A stretch of DNA of 64,000 nucleotides, taken from contig NC_092042.1 in NCBI RefSeq assembly GCF_003086295.3, positions 45,320,137-45,384,136 of the forward strand, given 5' to 3'. This DNA comes from Arachis hypogaea. Its lineage: Eukaryota; Streptophyta; Magnoliopsida; Fabales; Fabaceae. Position numbers and translations under genes: made by a program. Positions 22,842-34,800 of the stretch are shown piece after piece. The notes under the pieces are model-generated. The model searched no databases. It was not told where the DNA came from and was given only the letters and a program-made list of their open reading frames with translations. Position 1 is the stretch's first letter, and each line of letters begins with the position of its first letter.

Positions 22842-22878
22842 AGCATGAGGACATGCTTAGTTTAAGTGTGGGGAGGTT
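22842..22878 (+). promoter_or_regulatory. Hairpin and 3' polypurine tract of E2
   Basis: AGCATG-AGGA-CATGCT (22842-22857), then TTTAAGTGTGGGGAGG, two bases before the LTR at 22879. The tract is less eroded than in E1. Confidence 0.8.
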
Positions 22879-24037
22879 TGATAAACCCCAATTTTGTGGT
22901 TTATCTTGTGTTAAATTTAGTTAATTTTATCAACTTTTCTCACATTTATTCAATGAAATAGCATGCTTTTGTGAATTTCTCCTGATTTGTGCTTAAGAGT
23001 AAAAACATGCTTTTTACACCTTTAAATCGCTAATTTTAATTCACTTTAATTCCATTTGATGCCTTGATATGTTCGTTAAGTGATTTCAGGATTAGAAGTC
23101 AAAGATTGGGTTGAAGGAATGAAGAAAAAGCATGCAAAAATGGAGAATTCATGAAGAAATGAGGATTTGCTGAACTGAAGGCCACGCGCACGCATCACCA
23201 CGCGTACGCGTGACCAGGAAAGTTGCCAGCGACGCGTACGCATGACCCATGCCTACGCATGACAAGCAGCACGTGACCAACTTAAGGGCAATACGCTGGG
23301 GGCAATTTTTGATCTCAAGGAGGCCCAAATCCAACTCGTTCCTGATGCTTTTGAACCCAAGGATTGCAAGGGAATAAGGGGGGAGAAGTCATAGTGTGGT
23401 TTTCACCATGTTGTAGGTTAGAATTCTAGAGAGTGAAGCTCTCCCTTCTCTCTAGAATTTAGGGTAGTTTAGGTTTAATTTTCTTAGATCCAACTTTTAA
23501 TTCTTGTTTTGATTGAGTTTTCCTTTTAATTTCTTGTTATTACATCTTTACTCTTCTAGTTTTACTTGTCATTTACTTTATTTTGTTGCCTTTATGTTCA
23601 TGCACTCTTGTTGATTTCAATTTCCTTTTAATGCAATTTTATGTTTCCATGTCTCTTTTATGTTTATTTTCATTGTTATTATTAATTTCTTGCTTATGTT
23701 AGTTATGAGTTCCATTAATTCTTGCATTTTATGATGATTACTTTTCTTGCACTCTAGGTGGTTGATAAAATGTTTACACTAGTTTTTGAGTAGTTTTTTA
23801 CTCTTGGCCTAGGCTAAGGGAGTTGAGTGATCTTGAGTCATTGGGTCTCATTGAATTGGTGATTTGAGAACCCTATGTTGTCAATTTGATAACCATTAAC
23901 ACTAGCCTACTACTAAGTTAATTAGTAGCTCGGTTAGGTCTTATGGATTGATGTTGATCAAGCCTATTTGACGTACTTCAAGTGTTGAAGTAGACATTAT
24001 ACATACTTCAAGCATAGAGGTAGATTTAATGGGTTGG
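22879..24037 (+). repeat. 3' LTR of E2, cut by element D
   Basis: It starts TGATAAACCCC and follows the 5' LTR to the equivalent of about 9028 (TTAATGGGTTGGT), then D begins. The CpG-rich ACGCGT segment is at about 23182-23270. Confidence 0.85.
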
Positions 24038-24518
24038 TGATGCGTGAGCATATTTTCTATCTTTTCATAGTGAATTTGCATTCAAATTGTTTAGTTTAAT
24101 CAAGATTTAATTACCTTTAGCCACTATGAATGCTACTTTGAGTTGTTTGAAATTTCTATTTATTTTAGGTAGAATTCGGATGGATTTGATGGAGTTTTGT
24201 AGCAGAAAAGGAAGAAAGCGAATGGTGATGTCAACCCCAACCTCCTTGCACTCAAATAAACATAACTTCGACTAGAGTGGTCCAATTGATAAGATTTTAG
24301 TGACATTGGAAAGCCAACTTCAAGAGCTTTCCAACGATATTTAATAGTGTAACCTTTTTATTCATTTCGTATGGACCACATCATGCCAAACTTGAGGAAG
24401 CTCAAGTTTAGCGCCAACACTAAGAAGCCCCAGGGGAATCGTGCTGCCTTCTCAACACCGAACTTGAGTTTATTCAAGTTCGGCGTCAATGAAGAAATTC
24501 CAAGGAGAATTCACTCTG

Positions 24519-27500
24519 CCTACCCCTCGTCGAAATTCAAGATCTCTAAGTTCAGCGCCAGCATGAAGACTATAAAGCGGAGTTACGCGCATTAATCCAC
24601 GCCAAACTTGGATTTTTTCCAGTTCTGCATCAACTTTTCTAACCCAAGTGGTCCCCAATTCATTCCAAAGGCTGCACGGATCAATTAAATTAATTTGATT
24701 TAAACTTTTATTAGTTTTAGAATTAGGAAAAGATATTTATTAGATTTTAGGAAATATATTTTACATTAATTAGGATTAAATATAAAAGAGAAAAGAATCA
24801 GCACTTTGGGCTCATCTCTTCACTTCTACCTCATTCCGCAATTTACAGTTTTATGAATCCTAGTTTTCTCTCTGAACCATGAGCAACTAAACCTCCATTG
24901 TTAAGGTTAGGAGGTCTGTCTATTATATGTATTGATAATATTACTTTTCTATTTTAATTCATGTACTGACTTATAATTCAAGAATTGTTTTCGTTCTTTA
25001 TTTTATGAATCTGGGTGGAAGGGAAGTAAGATGTTGGTTCTAATTGAGTTCTTGTATAACTTGAAAAAGCTCTTTACTTGAACAGTAGCTTGAAAACATG
25101 TTCTCCTAAATTATAATTATCTGGACTTAGTGGGATATGTGACATATAATCCTCTTGTATTTGGGTAATTAGGGATTTTGTGGCATATAAACTAGAATTG
25201 AACTTCACCTTCTAATTGGAATTGAGTGACCAAGAAATTGGGGGTTGATGAATTAGGGTTTAGTCATATATAGTTTTCCATGAATTAAATCTTGCATGAT
25301 TAAAATAGTTTGTGAGAAAAGTCAATCCGGAAAGTAGATAACACTGAGCCTTAACTGTTTCTCCATATATTATTCATTACTTGCTTACTGCTTGGTTTTC
25401 TGATATTTTGCCTACCCCACGTCGAACTTGAAGATCTCAAAGTTCAGCGCCATCTTGAAGACTACAAAGCGGAGTTACGTGCATCAATCCTCGCCGAACT
25501 TGGATTTTTCCAAGTTTGGCGTCAACTCTTCTAACCCAAGTGTTCCCTAATTCGTTCCAAAGGCTGCACGGATCAATTAAATTAATTTTGATTTAAACTT
25601 TTATTAGATTTAGAATTAGGAAAATATATTTATTAGTTTTTAGGAAATATATTTTACATTAATTAGGATTCTATATAAAAGGAAAAAGAATCAGCCCTTC
25701 GGCTCATCTCTTCTCGTCTTCCTCATTCTGCAATTTACAGTTTTACGAATCCTAGTTTTCTCTCTGAACTATGTGCAACTAAACCTCCGCTGTTAAGGTT
25801 AGGAGCCCTGTCTATTGTATGAATTGATAATGTTACTTTTCTATTTTAATTCATGTACTGACTTATAATTCAAGAATTGTTTTAATTCTTTATTTTATGA
25901 ATCTTTGTGGAACGGAAGTAAGACGTGGGTTCTAATTAAGTTCTTGTATAACTTAGAAAAGCTCTTTACTTGAACAACAGCCTGAAAACATATTCTCCTA
26001 AATTCTAATTATCTGGACTTAGCGGGATATGTGACATATGATACTCTTATATTTGGATAATTAGGGTTTTTGTGGCATATAAACTAGAATTGAACTTCAC
26101 CCTCTAATTGGAATTGAGTGACCATGAAATTTGCGGTTGATGAATTTTAGAAGAGACTAAAAAGGTCTAAGGAATTAGGGTTTAGTCACATATAGTTTTG
26201 CATGAATTAAATCTTGCATGATTAAAATAGTTAGTGAAAAAAGTCAATCCGGAAAATAGATAACTCTGAGCCTTAACTATTTCTCCATATATTATTCACA
26301 ACTTGCTTACTGCTTGCTTTTCTGATATTTTGCCTACCCCACGTATAACTTGAAGATCTCCAAGTTCAGCACCTGCTTGAAGACTACAAAGCGGAGTTAC
26401 GCGCATCAATTCTCGCCGATCTTGGATTTTTCCAAATTCGGCATCAACTCTTCTAATCCAAGTGGTCCCCAATTCGTTCCGAAGGCAGCATGGATCAATT
26501 AAATTAATTTTGATTTAAACTTTTATTAGATTTAGAATTAGGAAAAGATATTTATTAGTTTTTGGGAAATATATTTTACATTAATTAGGATTCGATATAA
26601 AAGGGAAAAGAATCAGCCCTTCGGGCTCATCTCTTCTCTTCTTCCTCATTCTGCAATTTACAGTTTTACGAATCCTAGTTTTCTCTCTAAACCATGTGCA
26701 ACTAAACCTCCGCTGTTAAGGTTAGGAGCCCTGTCTATTGTATGGATTGATAATGTTACTTTTCTATTTTAATTCATGTACTGACTTATAATTCAAGAAT
26801 TGTTTTAGTTCTTTATTTTATGAATCTTTGTGGAACGGAAGTAAGACGTGGGTTCTAATTAAGTTCTTGTATAACTTGGAAAAGCTCTTTACTTGAACAA
26901 CAACCTGAAAACATATTCTCCTAAATTCTTGTTATCTGGACTTAGCAGGATATGTGACATATGATACTCTTATATTTGGATAATTAGGGTTTTTGTGGCA
27001 TATAAACTAGAATTGAACTTCACCCTCTAATTGGAATTGAGTGACCATGAAATTTGCAGTTGATGAATTTTAGAAGAGACTAAAAAGGTCTAAGAAATTA
27101 GGGTTTAGTCACATATAGTTTTCCATGAATTAAATCTTGCATGATTAAAATAGTTAGTGAAAAAAGTCAATCCGGAAAATAGATAACTCTGAGCCTTAAC
27201 TGTTTCTCCATATATTATTCACAACTTGCTTACTGCTTGCTTTTCTGATATTTTGCCTACCCCATGCATAACTTGAAGATCTCCAAGTTCAGCACCAGCT
27301 TGAAGACTACAAAGCGGAGTTACGCGCATCAATTCTCGCCGATCTTGGATTTTTCCAAATTCGGTATCAACTCTTCTAACCCAAGTGGTCCCCAATTCGT
27401 TCCAAAGGCAGCATGGATCAATTAAATTAATTTTGATTTAAACTTTTATTAGATTTAGAATTTGGAAAAGATATTTATTTGTTTTTAGGAAATATATTTT

Positions 27501-30172
27501 ACATTAATTAGGATTCCATATAAAAAGGATAAGAATCAGCCCTTCGGGCTCATCTCTTCACTTCTACCTCATTCCGCAATTTACAGTTTTACGAATCCTA
27601 GTTTTCTCTCTTAACCATGAGGAACTAAACCTCCACTATTAAGGTTAGGAGCTCTGTCTATTGTAAGGATTGATAATATTACTTTTCTATTTTAATTCAT
27701 GTACTGACTTATAATTCAAGAATTGTTTTCGTTCTTTATTTTATGAATCTGGGTGGAACGGAAAAAAGACGTTAGTTCTAATTGAGTTCTTGTATAACTT
27801 GGAAAAGCTCTTTACCTGAACAATAGTTTGAAAACATGTTCTCCTAAATTCTAATTATCTGTACTTAGCGGCATATGTGACATATAATCCTCTTATATTT
27901 GGGTAATTAGGGTTTTTGTGGCATATAAACTAGAGTTGAACTTCACCCTCTAATTGGAATTGAGTGACCAAGAACTTAGCTGTTGATGAATTTTAGAGGA
28001 AACTAAAAAGATCTAAGGAGTTAGGGTTTAGTCACATATAGTTTTCCATGAATTAAATCTTGCATGATTGAAATAGTTGGTGAGAAAAGTCAATCCAGAA
28101 AATAGATAACTATGAGCCTTAACTATTTCTCCATATATTATTCACTACTTGCTTACAGTTTGGTTTTCTGATATTTTGCCTACCCCACACCAAACATGAA
28201 GTTCTCCAAGTTCAGCGCCAACTTGAAGACTACAAAGGGGAATTACGCCCATCAATCCTCGCCGATCTTGGATTTTTCCAAGTTCGGCGTCAACTCTTCT
28301 AACCCAAGGGGTCCCCAATTCGTTCCAAAGGCTGCACAGATCAATTAAATTAATTTTGATTTAAGCTTTCATTAGATTAAGAATTAGAAAAAGATATTTA
28401 TTAGTTTTTAGGAAATATATTTTACATTAATTAGGATTCGGTATAAAAGGGAAAAGAATCGGCCCTTCGGGCTCATCTCTTCTCTTCTACCTCATTTCGC
28501 AATTTACAGTTTTACGAATCCTAGTTTTCTCTCTGAACCATGAGTAACTAAACCTCCACTGTTAAGGTTAGGAGCTCTGTCTATTGTATGGATTGATAAT
28601 ATTACTTTTCTATTTTAATTTATGTACTGACTTATAATTCAAGAATTGGTTTCGTTCTTTATTTTATGAATCTGGGTGGAACGGAAGTAAGATCTTAGTT
28701 CTAATTAAGTTCTTGTATAACTTGGAAAAGCTCTTTACTTGAACAACAGCTTGAAAACATGTTCTCCTAAATTCTAATTATCTGGACTTAATGGGATATA
28801 TATAATCCTCTTATATTTGGGTAATTAGGGTTTTTGTGGCATTTAAACTTGAATTGAACTTCAACCTCAAATTGGAATTGAGTGACCAAGAAATTGGCGA
28901 TTGATGAATTTTAGAGGAGACTAAAAAGGTCTAAGGAATTAGGGTTTAGTCACATATAGTTTTCCATGAATTAAATCTTGCATGATTAAAATAGTTAGTG
29001 AGAAAAGTCAATCCATAAAATAGATAACTCTGAGCCTTAACTGTTTCTCCATATATTATTCACTACTTGCTTACTACTTGCTTTTCTGATATTTTGCCTA
29101 CCCCACGCCGAAGTTAAAGATCTCCAAGTTCAGTGCCAGCTTGAAGACTACAAAGCGGAGTTACGCGCATCAATCCTCACTGAACTTGGATTTTTCCAAG
29201 TTCGGCGTCAACTCTTCTAACCCAAGTGGTCCCCAATTCGTTCCAAAGGCTGCACGGATCAGTTAAATTAATTTTGATTTAAAATTTTATTTGATTTAGA
29301 ATTAGGAAAAGATATTTATTAGTTTTTAGGAAATATATTTTACATTAATTAGAAATCGATATAAAAGGCAAAAGAATCAGCCCTTCGGTTTCATCTCTTC
29401 TCTTCTACCTCATTCCGCAATTTACAGTTTTACGAATCCTAGTGAACCAAGAGCAACTAAACCTCCACTGTTAAGGTTAAGAGCTCTGTCTATTGTATGG
29501 ATTGATAATATTACTTTTCTATTTTAATTCAAGTACTGACTTATAAATCAAGAATTATTTTCGTTCTTTATTTTATGAATCTTTGTGGAACGGAAGTAAG
29601 ACCTTGGTTCTAATTAATTTCTTGTATAACTTGGAAAAGCTCTTTAATTGAACAACAGCTTGAAAACATATTCTCCTAAATTCTAATTATCTGGACATAA
29701 CGGATATGTGACATATAATCCTCTTATATTTGGGTAATTAGTGTTTTAGTGGCATTTAAACTAAAATTGAACTTCACCCTCTAATTGGAATTGAGTGACC
29801 AAGAAATTGGCAGTTGATGGATTTTAGAGGAGACTAAAAAGGTCTAAGGAATTAGGGTTTAGTCACATATATTTTTCCATGAATTAAATCTTGCATGATT
29901 AAAATAGTTAGTGAGAAAAGTTAATCAGGAAAATAGATAACTCTGAGCCTTAACTATTTCTCCATATGTTATTCACTACTTTCTTACTGCTTGCTTTTCT
30001 GATATTTTGCCTACCCCACACCAAACTTGAAGATCTCCAAGTTCAGTGCCAGCTTGAAGACTACAAAGGGGAATTACGCGCATCAATCTTCGCCGAACTT
30101 GGTTTTTCCCAAGTTCGGCGTCAACTCTTCTAACCCAAGTTGTCCCCAATTCGTTCCAAAGGCTGCACGGAT
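24519..30172 (+). repeat. Tandem array of ~920-bp LTR-core units (6 full, 1 partial)
   Basis: Units begin CCTACCCC(A/T)C at 24519, 25411, 26333, 27256, 28179, 29097 and 30010, giving periods of 892, 922, 923, 923, 918 and 913. Each unit runs from a hairpin-rich part through a TATA box to a tail ending CTGATATTTTG. The inverted repeat CGCCGAACTTGG / CCAAGTTCGGCG (clearest at 30091-30120) recurs in each. The last unit is 163 bp long. Confidence 0.92.
24781..29367 (+). promoter_or_regulatory. Six regularly spaced TATA boxes in array D
   Basis: TATAAAA(G/A) occurs at 24781, 25674, 26596, 27519, 28442 and 29360, once per complete unit. Each is followed within about 15 bases by the hairpin-forming AGCCCTTCGGGCT or a variant (the first copy is degenerate there). 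These are candidate promoters; no transcription start can be read from sequence. Confidence 0.6.
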
Positions 30173-30442
30173 CATAGGAAGGATGAGGATGAATCCATCA
30201 TCCTTGCAAGACCCTTCCTTGCCACAGCAAGGGTTGTGATTTATGTGGATAGAGGAGAGTTAGTCCTTCAATTGAATGAGGACTACCTGGTGTTTAAGGC
30301 TCAAGGATCATCTTCTGTAAACATGGAGAAAAAGCATGAAAAGATTCATCCAATTCTCTCCATACAGAGTCAAGTAGAGCCCCCACATTCAAACTCTAGG
30401 TTTGGTGTTAGGAGGCCACAATCATGCTCTGAGCATCTGTAA
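30173..30442 (+). pseudogene. Protease fragment of another Athila-like element
   Basis: The frame contains IILARPFLATARVVIYVDRG, matching the C-terminal part of the retropepsin domain in A and B. A Lys/His/Ser-rich stretch follows, ending at a TAA-type stop near 30440. The upstream half with the active site is missing, replaced by array D. Directly downstream is the post-integrase hairpin, with no RT or integrase between, so it derives from an internally deleted or naturally short element. Confidence 0.75.
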
Positions 30443-30483
30443 AGCTGTGTAAGAGTTTCCTGTCAAACTATTAACATTAAAGA

Positions 30484-30507
30484 AGCGCTTATTGGGAGGC
30501 AACCCAA
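30484..30507 (+). promoter_or_regulatory. Post-coding hairpin TTGGG-AGGCAA-CCCAA
   Basis: AAGCGCTTA then TTGGG-AGGCAA-CCCAA (stem 30492-30507). It is the same module as at 37476-37502 (B) and 12983-12998 (A). The remaining bases to 30590 are T-rich and unassigned. Confidence 0.7.
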
Positions 30508-30590
30508 CTTTATTTATCTATGTTAATTACTTTTTTATTTCATTTTCCATTGTTAGTTTATATTTTCCATTGTTACTTTTTTATTTATCA

Positions 30591-31865
30591 TGTTGAGTGT
30601 CACTAACGTTCTCGAAGGCTAGCAAGGCAAAGTTAAAAGCCACGTTAACCCAGTTAAAAGCCACGTTAACCCAGTTAACGTGGGCTTTAACGTGAGGCAA
30701 AGGGGTGCATGGCAACGTTAGTGACAATGTTAAGTGTCACTAACGTTCTCGAACTTGTATTTTCATTAAATGTTAAACACCCCTAACGTCTTGAGCTAAA
30801 GTCTCTGCCCACTTCACACTTTCTCTCTGCAAGTAAGCCAAGCCCAATTGAAGAAAGGAATTGCTTCAAGCTCAAAGATCCAGAGGCCCAAGACTTGAAG
30901 AGCTAACTAGAAGCTGAGAAGAGTAGTATATATAGGAGTAGTTTTGAAATAGAGCAGAGCTTTTGGGAGGAGCTAGGAAAGAGAACTACTCTTTGTATTT
31001 ACTTTCTTGGCACTTCTAGCTTTATCATGTATTCTCCATCTTTGATTTTGATTTCTAGAGCTATGAACAACTAAACCCCTTTCATTGGGTTAGGGAGCTC
31101 TGTTGTAATTTGATGGATCAATACTAACTTTCTTATTCTTCTTCTATCTTTCCTTTTGATTTTACTTGAAAGCTTTCGATCTTCATCCAATTGGATAGTT
31201 ATCTTGGAAAAGAAGCTATTCAAACATGGATATCTTTGGATCCTTGAAAGAGGAATGAAGAGATTAGCTAGAAATGCTTTCTCATGCTGGACCAAATTGA
31301 GTGTGGATGGGTATGTGGCTATAACCCTCTAAGCATTTGATTTGGGAAGTGCATGTGGTATAATCAGTGACCACACTTCATCTCTTCTCATGAGCAATTG
31401 ACCAAGGAATTGGCTATTGATCAAGATTTGAGAGATTGAATTGCAAGAAATTGTGATTCAATCACTTAAGATTGCCAAGGAGATCAATGAGTGCATTGAT
31501 TGAGGAAGAGATGAAAATGAAATTGATCCGGAGAATGCAACATCTCCTAAGCCCAATGAACTCCCCATTTCTGATCTTACCCATTCTCTTTATTTTCTGC
31601 AATTTACTTTTATGAGCAATTCCCCCATTCCCATTTACAATTCTGCTATTTACTTTCAGTCATTTACTTTCTCGCCATTTTAATTTCTGCAATTATCAAC
31701 TCTATTCATGGATTCGCTCAACTAGATCATTCCTCTAATTAAAGTTGCTTGATCAATCAATCCCTGTGGGATTCGACCTCACTCTATTGTGAGTTTTTAC
31801 TTGACGACAAATTCGGTACACTTGCCGAATGGGAATTTGTTGAGAGACAAGTTTTACCCCGATCA
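30591..31865 (+). repeat. 5' LTR of element B, missing its first ~1 kb
   Basis: It begins inside the hairpin array at TGTTGAGTGTCACTAACG, equivalent to about 40087 in the 3' LTR, and ends CCCCGATCA. It holds about 80 bp of array (around 30648-30725) that the 3' LTR lacks. TATATATA is at 30927-30934. Confidence 0.88.
30927..30934 (+). promoter_or_regulatory. Candidate TATA box of B 5' LTR
   Basis: TATATATA in the GAGTAGTATATATAGGAG context. The same box lies at about 40347 in the 3' LTR and at 58263-58270 in F, always downstream of the hairpin array. Confidence 0.6.
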
Positions 31866-31871
31866 AGTTTA

Positions 31872-31889
31872 TGGCGCCGTTGCCGGGGA
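31872..31889 (+). promoter_or_regulatory. Primer binding site of B (tRNA-Asp type)
   Basis: TGGCGCCGTTGCCGGGGA six bases after the LTR end is the site complementary to the 3' end of plant tRNA-Asp, as used by Athila elements. It is intact. Confidence 0.88.
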
Positions 31890-32156
31890 TTGATTGTGCA
31901 TCGACAATGATTACATTAGAGGATCACTAGATTGAGCATTTGTATTTTGTTTGATTTAATTTTCTATTTGGTTAATTTGCTTTCCGTCTTAGTTTAATTC
32001 TTCCCCTCCCCTGTTTCTTAGTTTTTCTTTGCTATTTACAATTCAGTTCACTAACCCCACTAACTGTTTGATATATTGCATCACTGACACTAACAAGTAA
32101 ATTCTAACAAGATACTATCTGCATTGCTTTTCTTTGCTTGTACTCTGCGGGTTTGT

Positions 32157-33881
32157 ATGACAGGGAGAAGAAGTGGAGCTTCAACTTCCTTTGATTTTGA
32201 ACCTGAGAGAACCTTCTTAAGATTAAGAAGGGAGGCAAAAGAAAAATGTGTAGTGGGTGCTGAAGAAGAGGAGGAACACTGTGAAGAATACTTTGAAACA
32301 ACCATGGAAGACCATCGTGAGGAAGAGGTGCACAACCATGGTGGAGGAGGTAGAGCAAATCCTGGTGGGGAAGATAGAAGAGTCTTGGGCTCTTACATTA
32401 ACCCAAACCCAGGGAACTGCGGAAGTAGCATCCAAAAACCAACCATCCATGCCAACAACTTTGAACTAAAGCCACAGCTCATCACCCTTGTTCAGAACAA
32501 TTGCTCGTTCGGAGGAGGTGTCCAAGAAGACCCTAACCAACACTTAAACACCTTCCTGAGAATATGTGAAATATTGAAGTCCAATGGTGTTCAACCTGAC
32601 GCCTATAGACTGTTGTTGTTCCCATTCTCTCTCAGAGACAAGGCAACCAAGTGGTTGGAGTCTTTTCCAAAGGAGAGCTTGACAACTTGGGATGATGTTA
32701 TGAACAAATTTTTAGCAAGATTTTACCCCCATCAACGAGTCAATCGGCTAAGAGATGAGGTCCAAACTTTCAGGCAACAAGATGGTGAGACTCTATATGA
32801 AGCATGGGAGAGGTTTAAAGACCTAACAAGGAGATGTCCATCTGATATGTTCAATGAATGGGTGCAGCTGCACATCTTCTATGAAGGACTGTCATATGAA
32901 TCAAAGAAGGCCGTAGACCATTCATCCGGAGGTTCTTTGAACAAGAAGAAGACCATTGAGGAAGCCATAGATGTCATTGAAACTGTAGCTGAGAATGACT
33001 ACTTCTATGCTTCCGAAAGAGGGAACACTAGAGGGGTAATGGAGCTGAACAATGTAGATGCTCTGCTGGCTCAAAATAAGCTCATCACCAAGCAGCTAGC
33101 TGACCTCACCAAGAAGATGGAGAGAAGTCAAGTAGCAGCGATCACCACTTCAACTCAAGAGGGAGCAAGTGAAGAGGAAGAAGGCACTCAGGAGCAAGCC
33201 AACTACATTGGGAATTCACATAGACACAACCATGATCCATACTCCAAGACCTACAACCCTGGATAGAGGAATCACCCAAACTTTGGGTGGGGTAATCAAC
33301 AAGACCAAGGCCAAGATCAGAAACGTCACAACCCCAACAACAATACAGCCCATTCCTTATTTAATGACCAAATCTCTAAAATTGAAACCCTGCTTGAGAG
33401 CATATGCAGAGACATCCAAGACAGTAAAGCATTCCGAGAGGAAGTGCAGTCAAATATGCAGAACCAAGATGCTGCCATTGAGAAGCTTGAAACACAAGTT
33501 GGTTACCTATTCAATCGGACTTCTGGCAACAACAGAAGTAAAAAGGAGGAGTGTCAAGCTATCACTCTAAGGAGTGGGAAGGAACTGAAGGGATTTGACC
33601 AGAAGAAACTAGAAGAAGAGTCAATTGACGAAGGAGAAAGGCAAGATGGAGATCATAGCCCAACTTCTAAAAGTCAAAAAGAAGAAAGGAAGCTAAAGCC
33701 GGATGTCCCGAGAGTTCCATACCCTCAGCAATTGAAGAAAAAGGGGGATGACAACCAATTTTTGAGATTTTTAGAAATCTTCAAAAAGCTACAAATCAAC
33801 ATACCCTTTGCTGAAGCAATAGAACAAATGCCTCTCTATGCCAAGTTCTTAAAGGAGCTCATGACTAAGAAGAGAAGCTAG
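32157..33881 (+). pseudogene. Gag of element B, with an internal stop
   Basis: Gag would form the particle shell. The ATG at 32157 is chosen because F starts at the matching Met (MTGRR). An acidic N-terminus is followed by RVLGSYINPNPGNCGSS. The retrotransposon gag domain follows at residues ~150-290 (YRLLLFPFSLRDKATKWLE, ETLYEAWERFKDLTRRCP, WVQLHIFYEGLSYESKKAVDHSSGGSL). A coiled LLAQNKLITKQLADLTKKME segment and a Gln/Asn/His-rich tail come next. A TAG at 33264 replaces the Trp codon that F retains; the same frame then continues through ECQAITLRSGK and VPYPQQLKKK to a TAG at 33879, again where A keeps Trp. No CCHC zinc knuckle is seen. Confidence 0.9.
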
Positions 33882-34800
33882 AAGAACAACGAAACTGTGA
33901 TACTGACCGAAGAATGCAGTGCTATCATTCAGCACAAATTACCCCAGAAATTGAAGGATCAAGGGAGTTTTCAGATCCCCTGTGTCATAGGTGAGATCAC
34001 GGTAGAGAAGGCTCTTTGTGACCTAGGAGCCAGCATCAATTTGATGTAAGTAGCTATGATGAGGAAGATGAAGATCGAAGAGGCTAAACCAACAAAGATG
34101 GCCCTACAATTGGCAGACCGATCATTCAAGTTCCCTCACGGCATAGTAGAGGATTTGTTGGTAAAGGTGGGAGAGTTCATATTCCCAGCAGATTTTGTGG
34201 TCCTAGATATGCAAGAGGAACCCAAGGCTTCCATTATCCTGGGGAGGCCCTTCTTGGCCACTGCAGGAGCTGTCATTGACGTCCAAAAAGGTGACCTCAC
34301 CTTGAGATTACACAATGAAGAGATGACCTTCAACGTATTCAAGGCCATGAGTTACCCACCAGAGCAATTCGGGGAATGCATGAGGTTAGATGCGCTTGAG
34401 GAAGAAGTACATAAGGACTTTGAGGAAGAAGAACCTGAAGAGCCAGAGAGGGTAGTAGGGGAGGAATATGAATCAAGTGAAGAGGTTGCAGCAATAGAAA
34501 TTCAAACACAAGAAGCACCCAAGGTGGAAAATCAAAAGTCAGAGGCACCAAAGCTTGAGCTCAAAGCACTGCCACCTACTCTCAAATATGCATATTTGGG
34601 GAAAAACGGAAGTTACCCAGTAATCATAAGCTCAACCCTCAACCAGGATCAAGAGGATGAACTACTCCAAGTACTGCGGAGGCACAAGGATGCCATTGGA
34701 TGGACTCTTGCTGACCTGAAAGGAATAAGCTCAGCCATATGCATACACAAGATACTGCTAGAAGAAGATGCCAAACCATCCATTCAATCTCAAAGGAGGC
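33882..34800 (+). pseudogene. Protease of element B
   Basis: It is in the same frame as gag. CDLGASINLM (ending 34046) is the Athila-type active site and is followed directly by a TAA at 34047, so the enzyme is cut just after its catalytic Asp. Beyond the stop the frame continues with LQLADRSFKFPHG, FVVLDMQEEPKASIILGRPFLATAGAVIDVQKG (the retropepsin C-terminal half) and an acidic Glu/Pro linker leading to RT. The C-terminal motif aligns with that in A and in the 30173 fragment. Confidence 0.88.

Larger units (their letters stand above)
7871..24037 (+). mobile_element. Element E2: deleted E-family element, split by element A
   Basis: 5' LTR 7871-9372, primer site 9379-9396, interior 9397-9881 continuing at 21183-22878, and 3' LTR 22879-24037 (truncated). 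Relative to E1 the interior has lost about 2.9 kb: the sequence runs straight from a GGATGAGTCTCTTC-like site (about 130 in E1) to AAGTGTGGGGAGG (about 3083 in E1). Element A entered at GTACC. The 3' LTR is cut by D at 24038, so no outer target duplication is left. Confidence 0.8.
24038..30172 (+). mobile_element. Element D: LTR with a tandemly multiplied core
   Basis: TGATGCGTGAGCATATTTTC at 24038 looks like an LTR start inserted into E2's LTR. About 480 bp of upstream LTR sequence follow, then six full copies and one partial copy of a ~920-bp unit. No primer site or coding region follows: the last copy stops at 30172 against an unrelated protease fragment. The unit itself has LTR hallmarks, namely a TATA box, then AGCCCTTCGGGCT, then the GAGCAACTAAACCTCC..GGTTAGGAGCTCTGTCT tract shared in style with the LTRs of B and F. 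Confidence 0.75.

Noticed and set aside
24519..30172. Centromeric satellite
   Set aside because: The unit is an LTR core with a TATA box and only about six copies; nothing links it to a centromere.
31872..31889. tRNA gene
   Set aside because: Only the complement of a tRNA 3' end is present, right after an LTR; it is a primer binding site.
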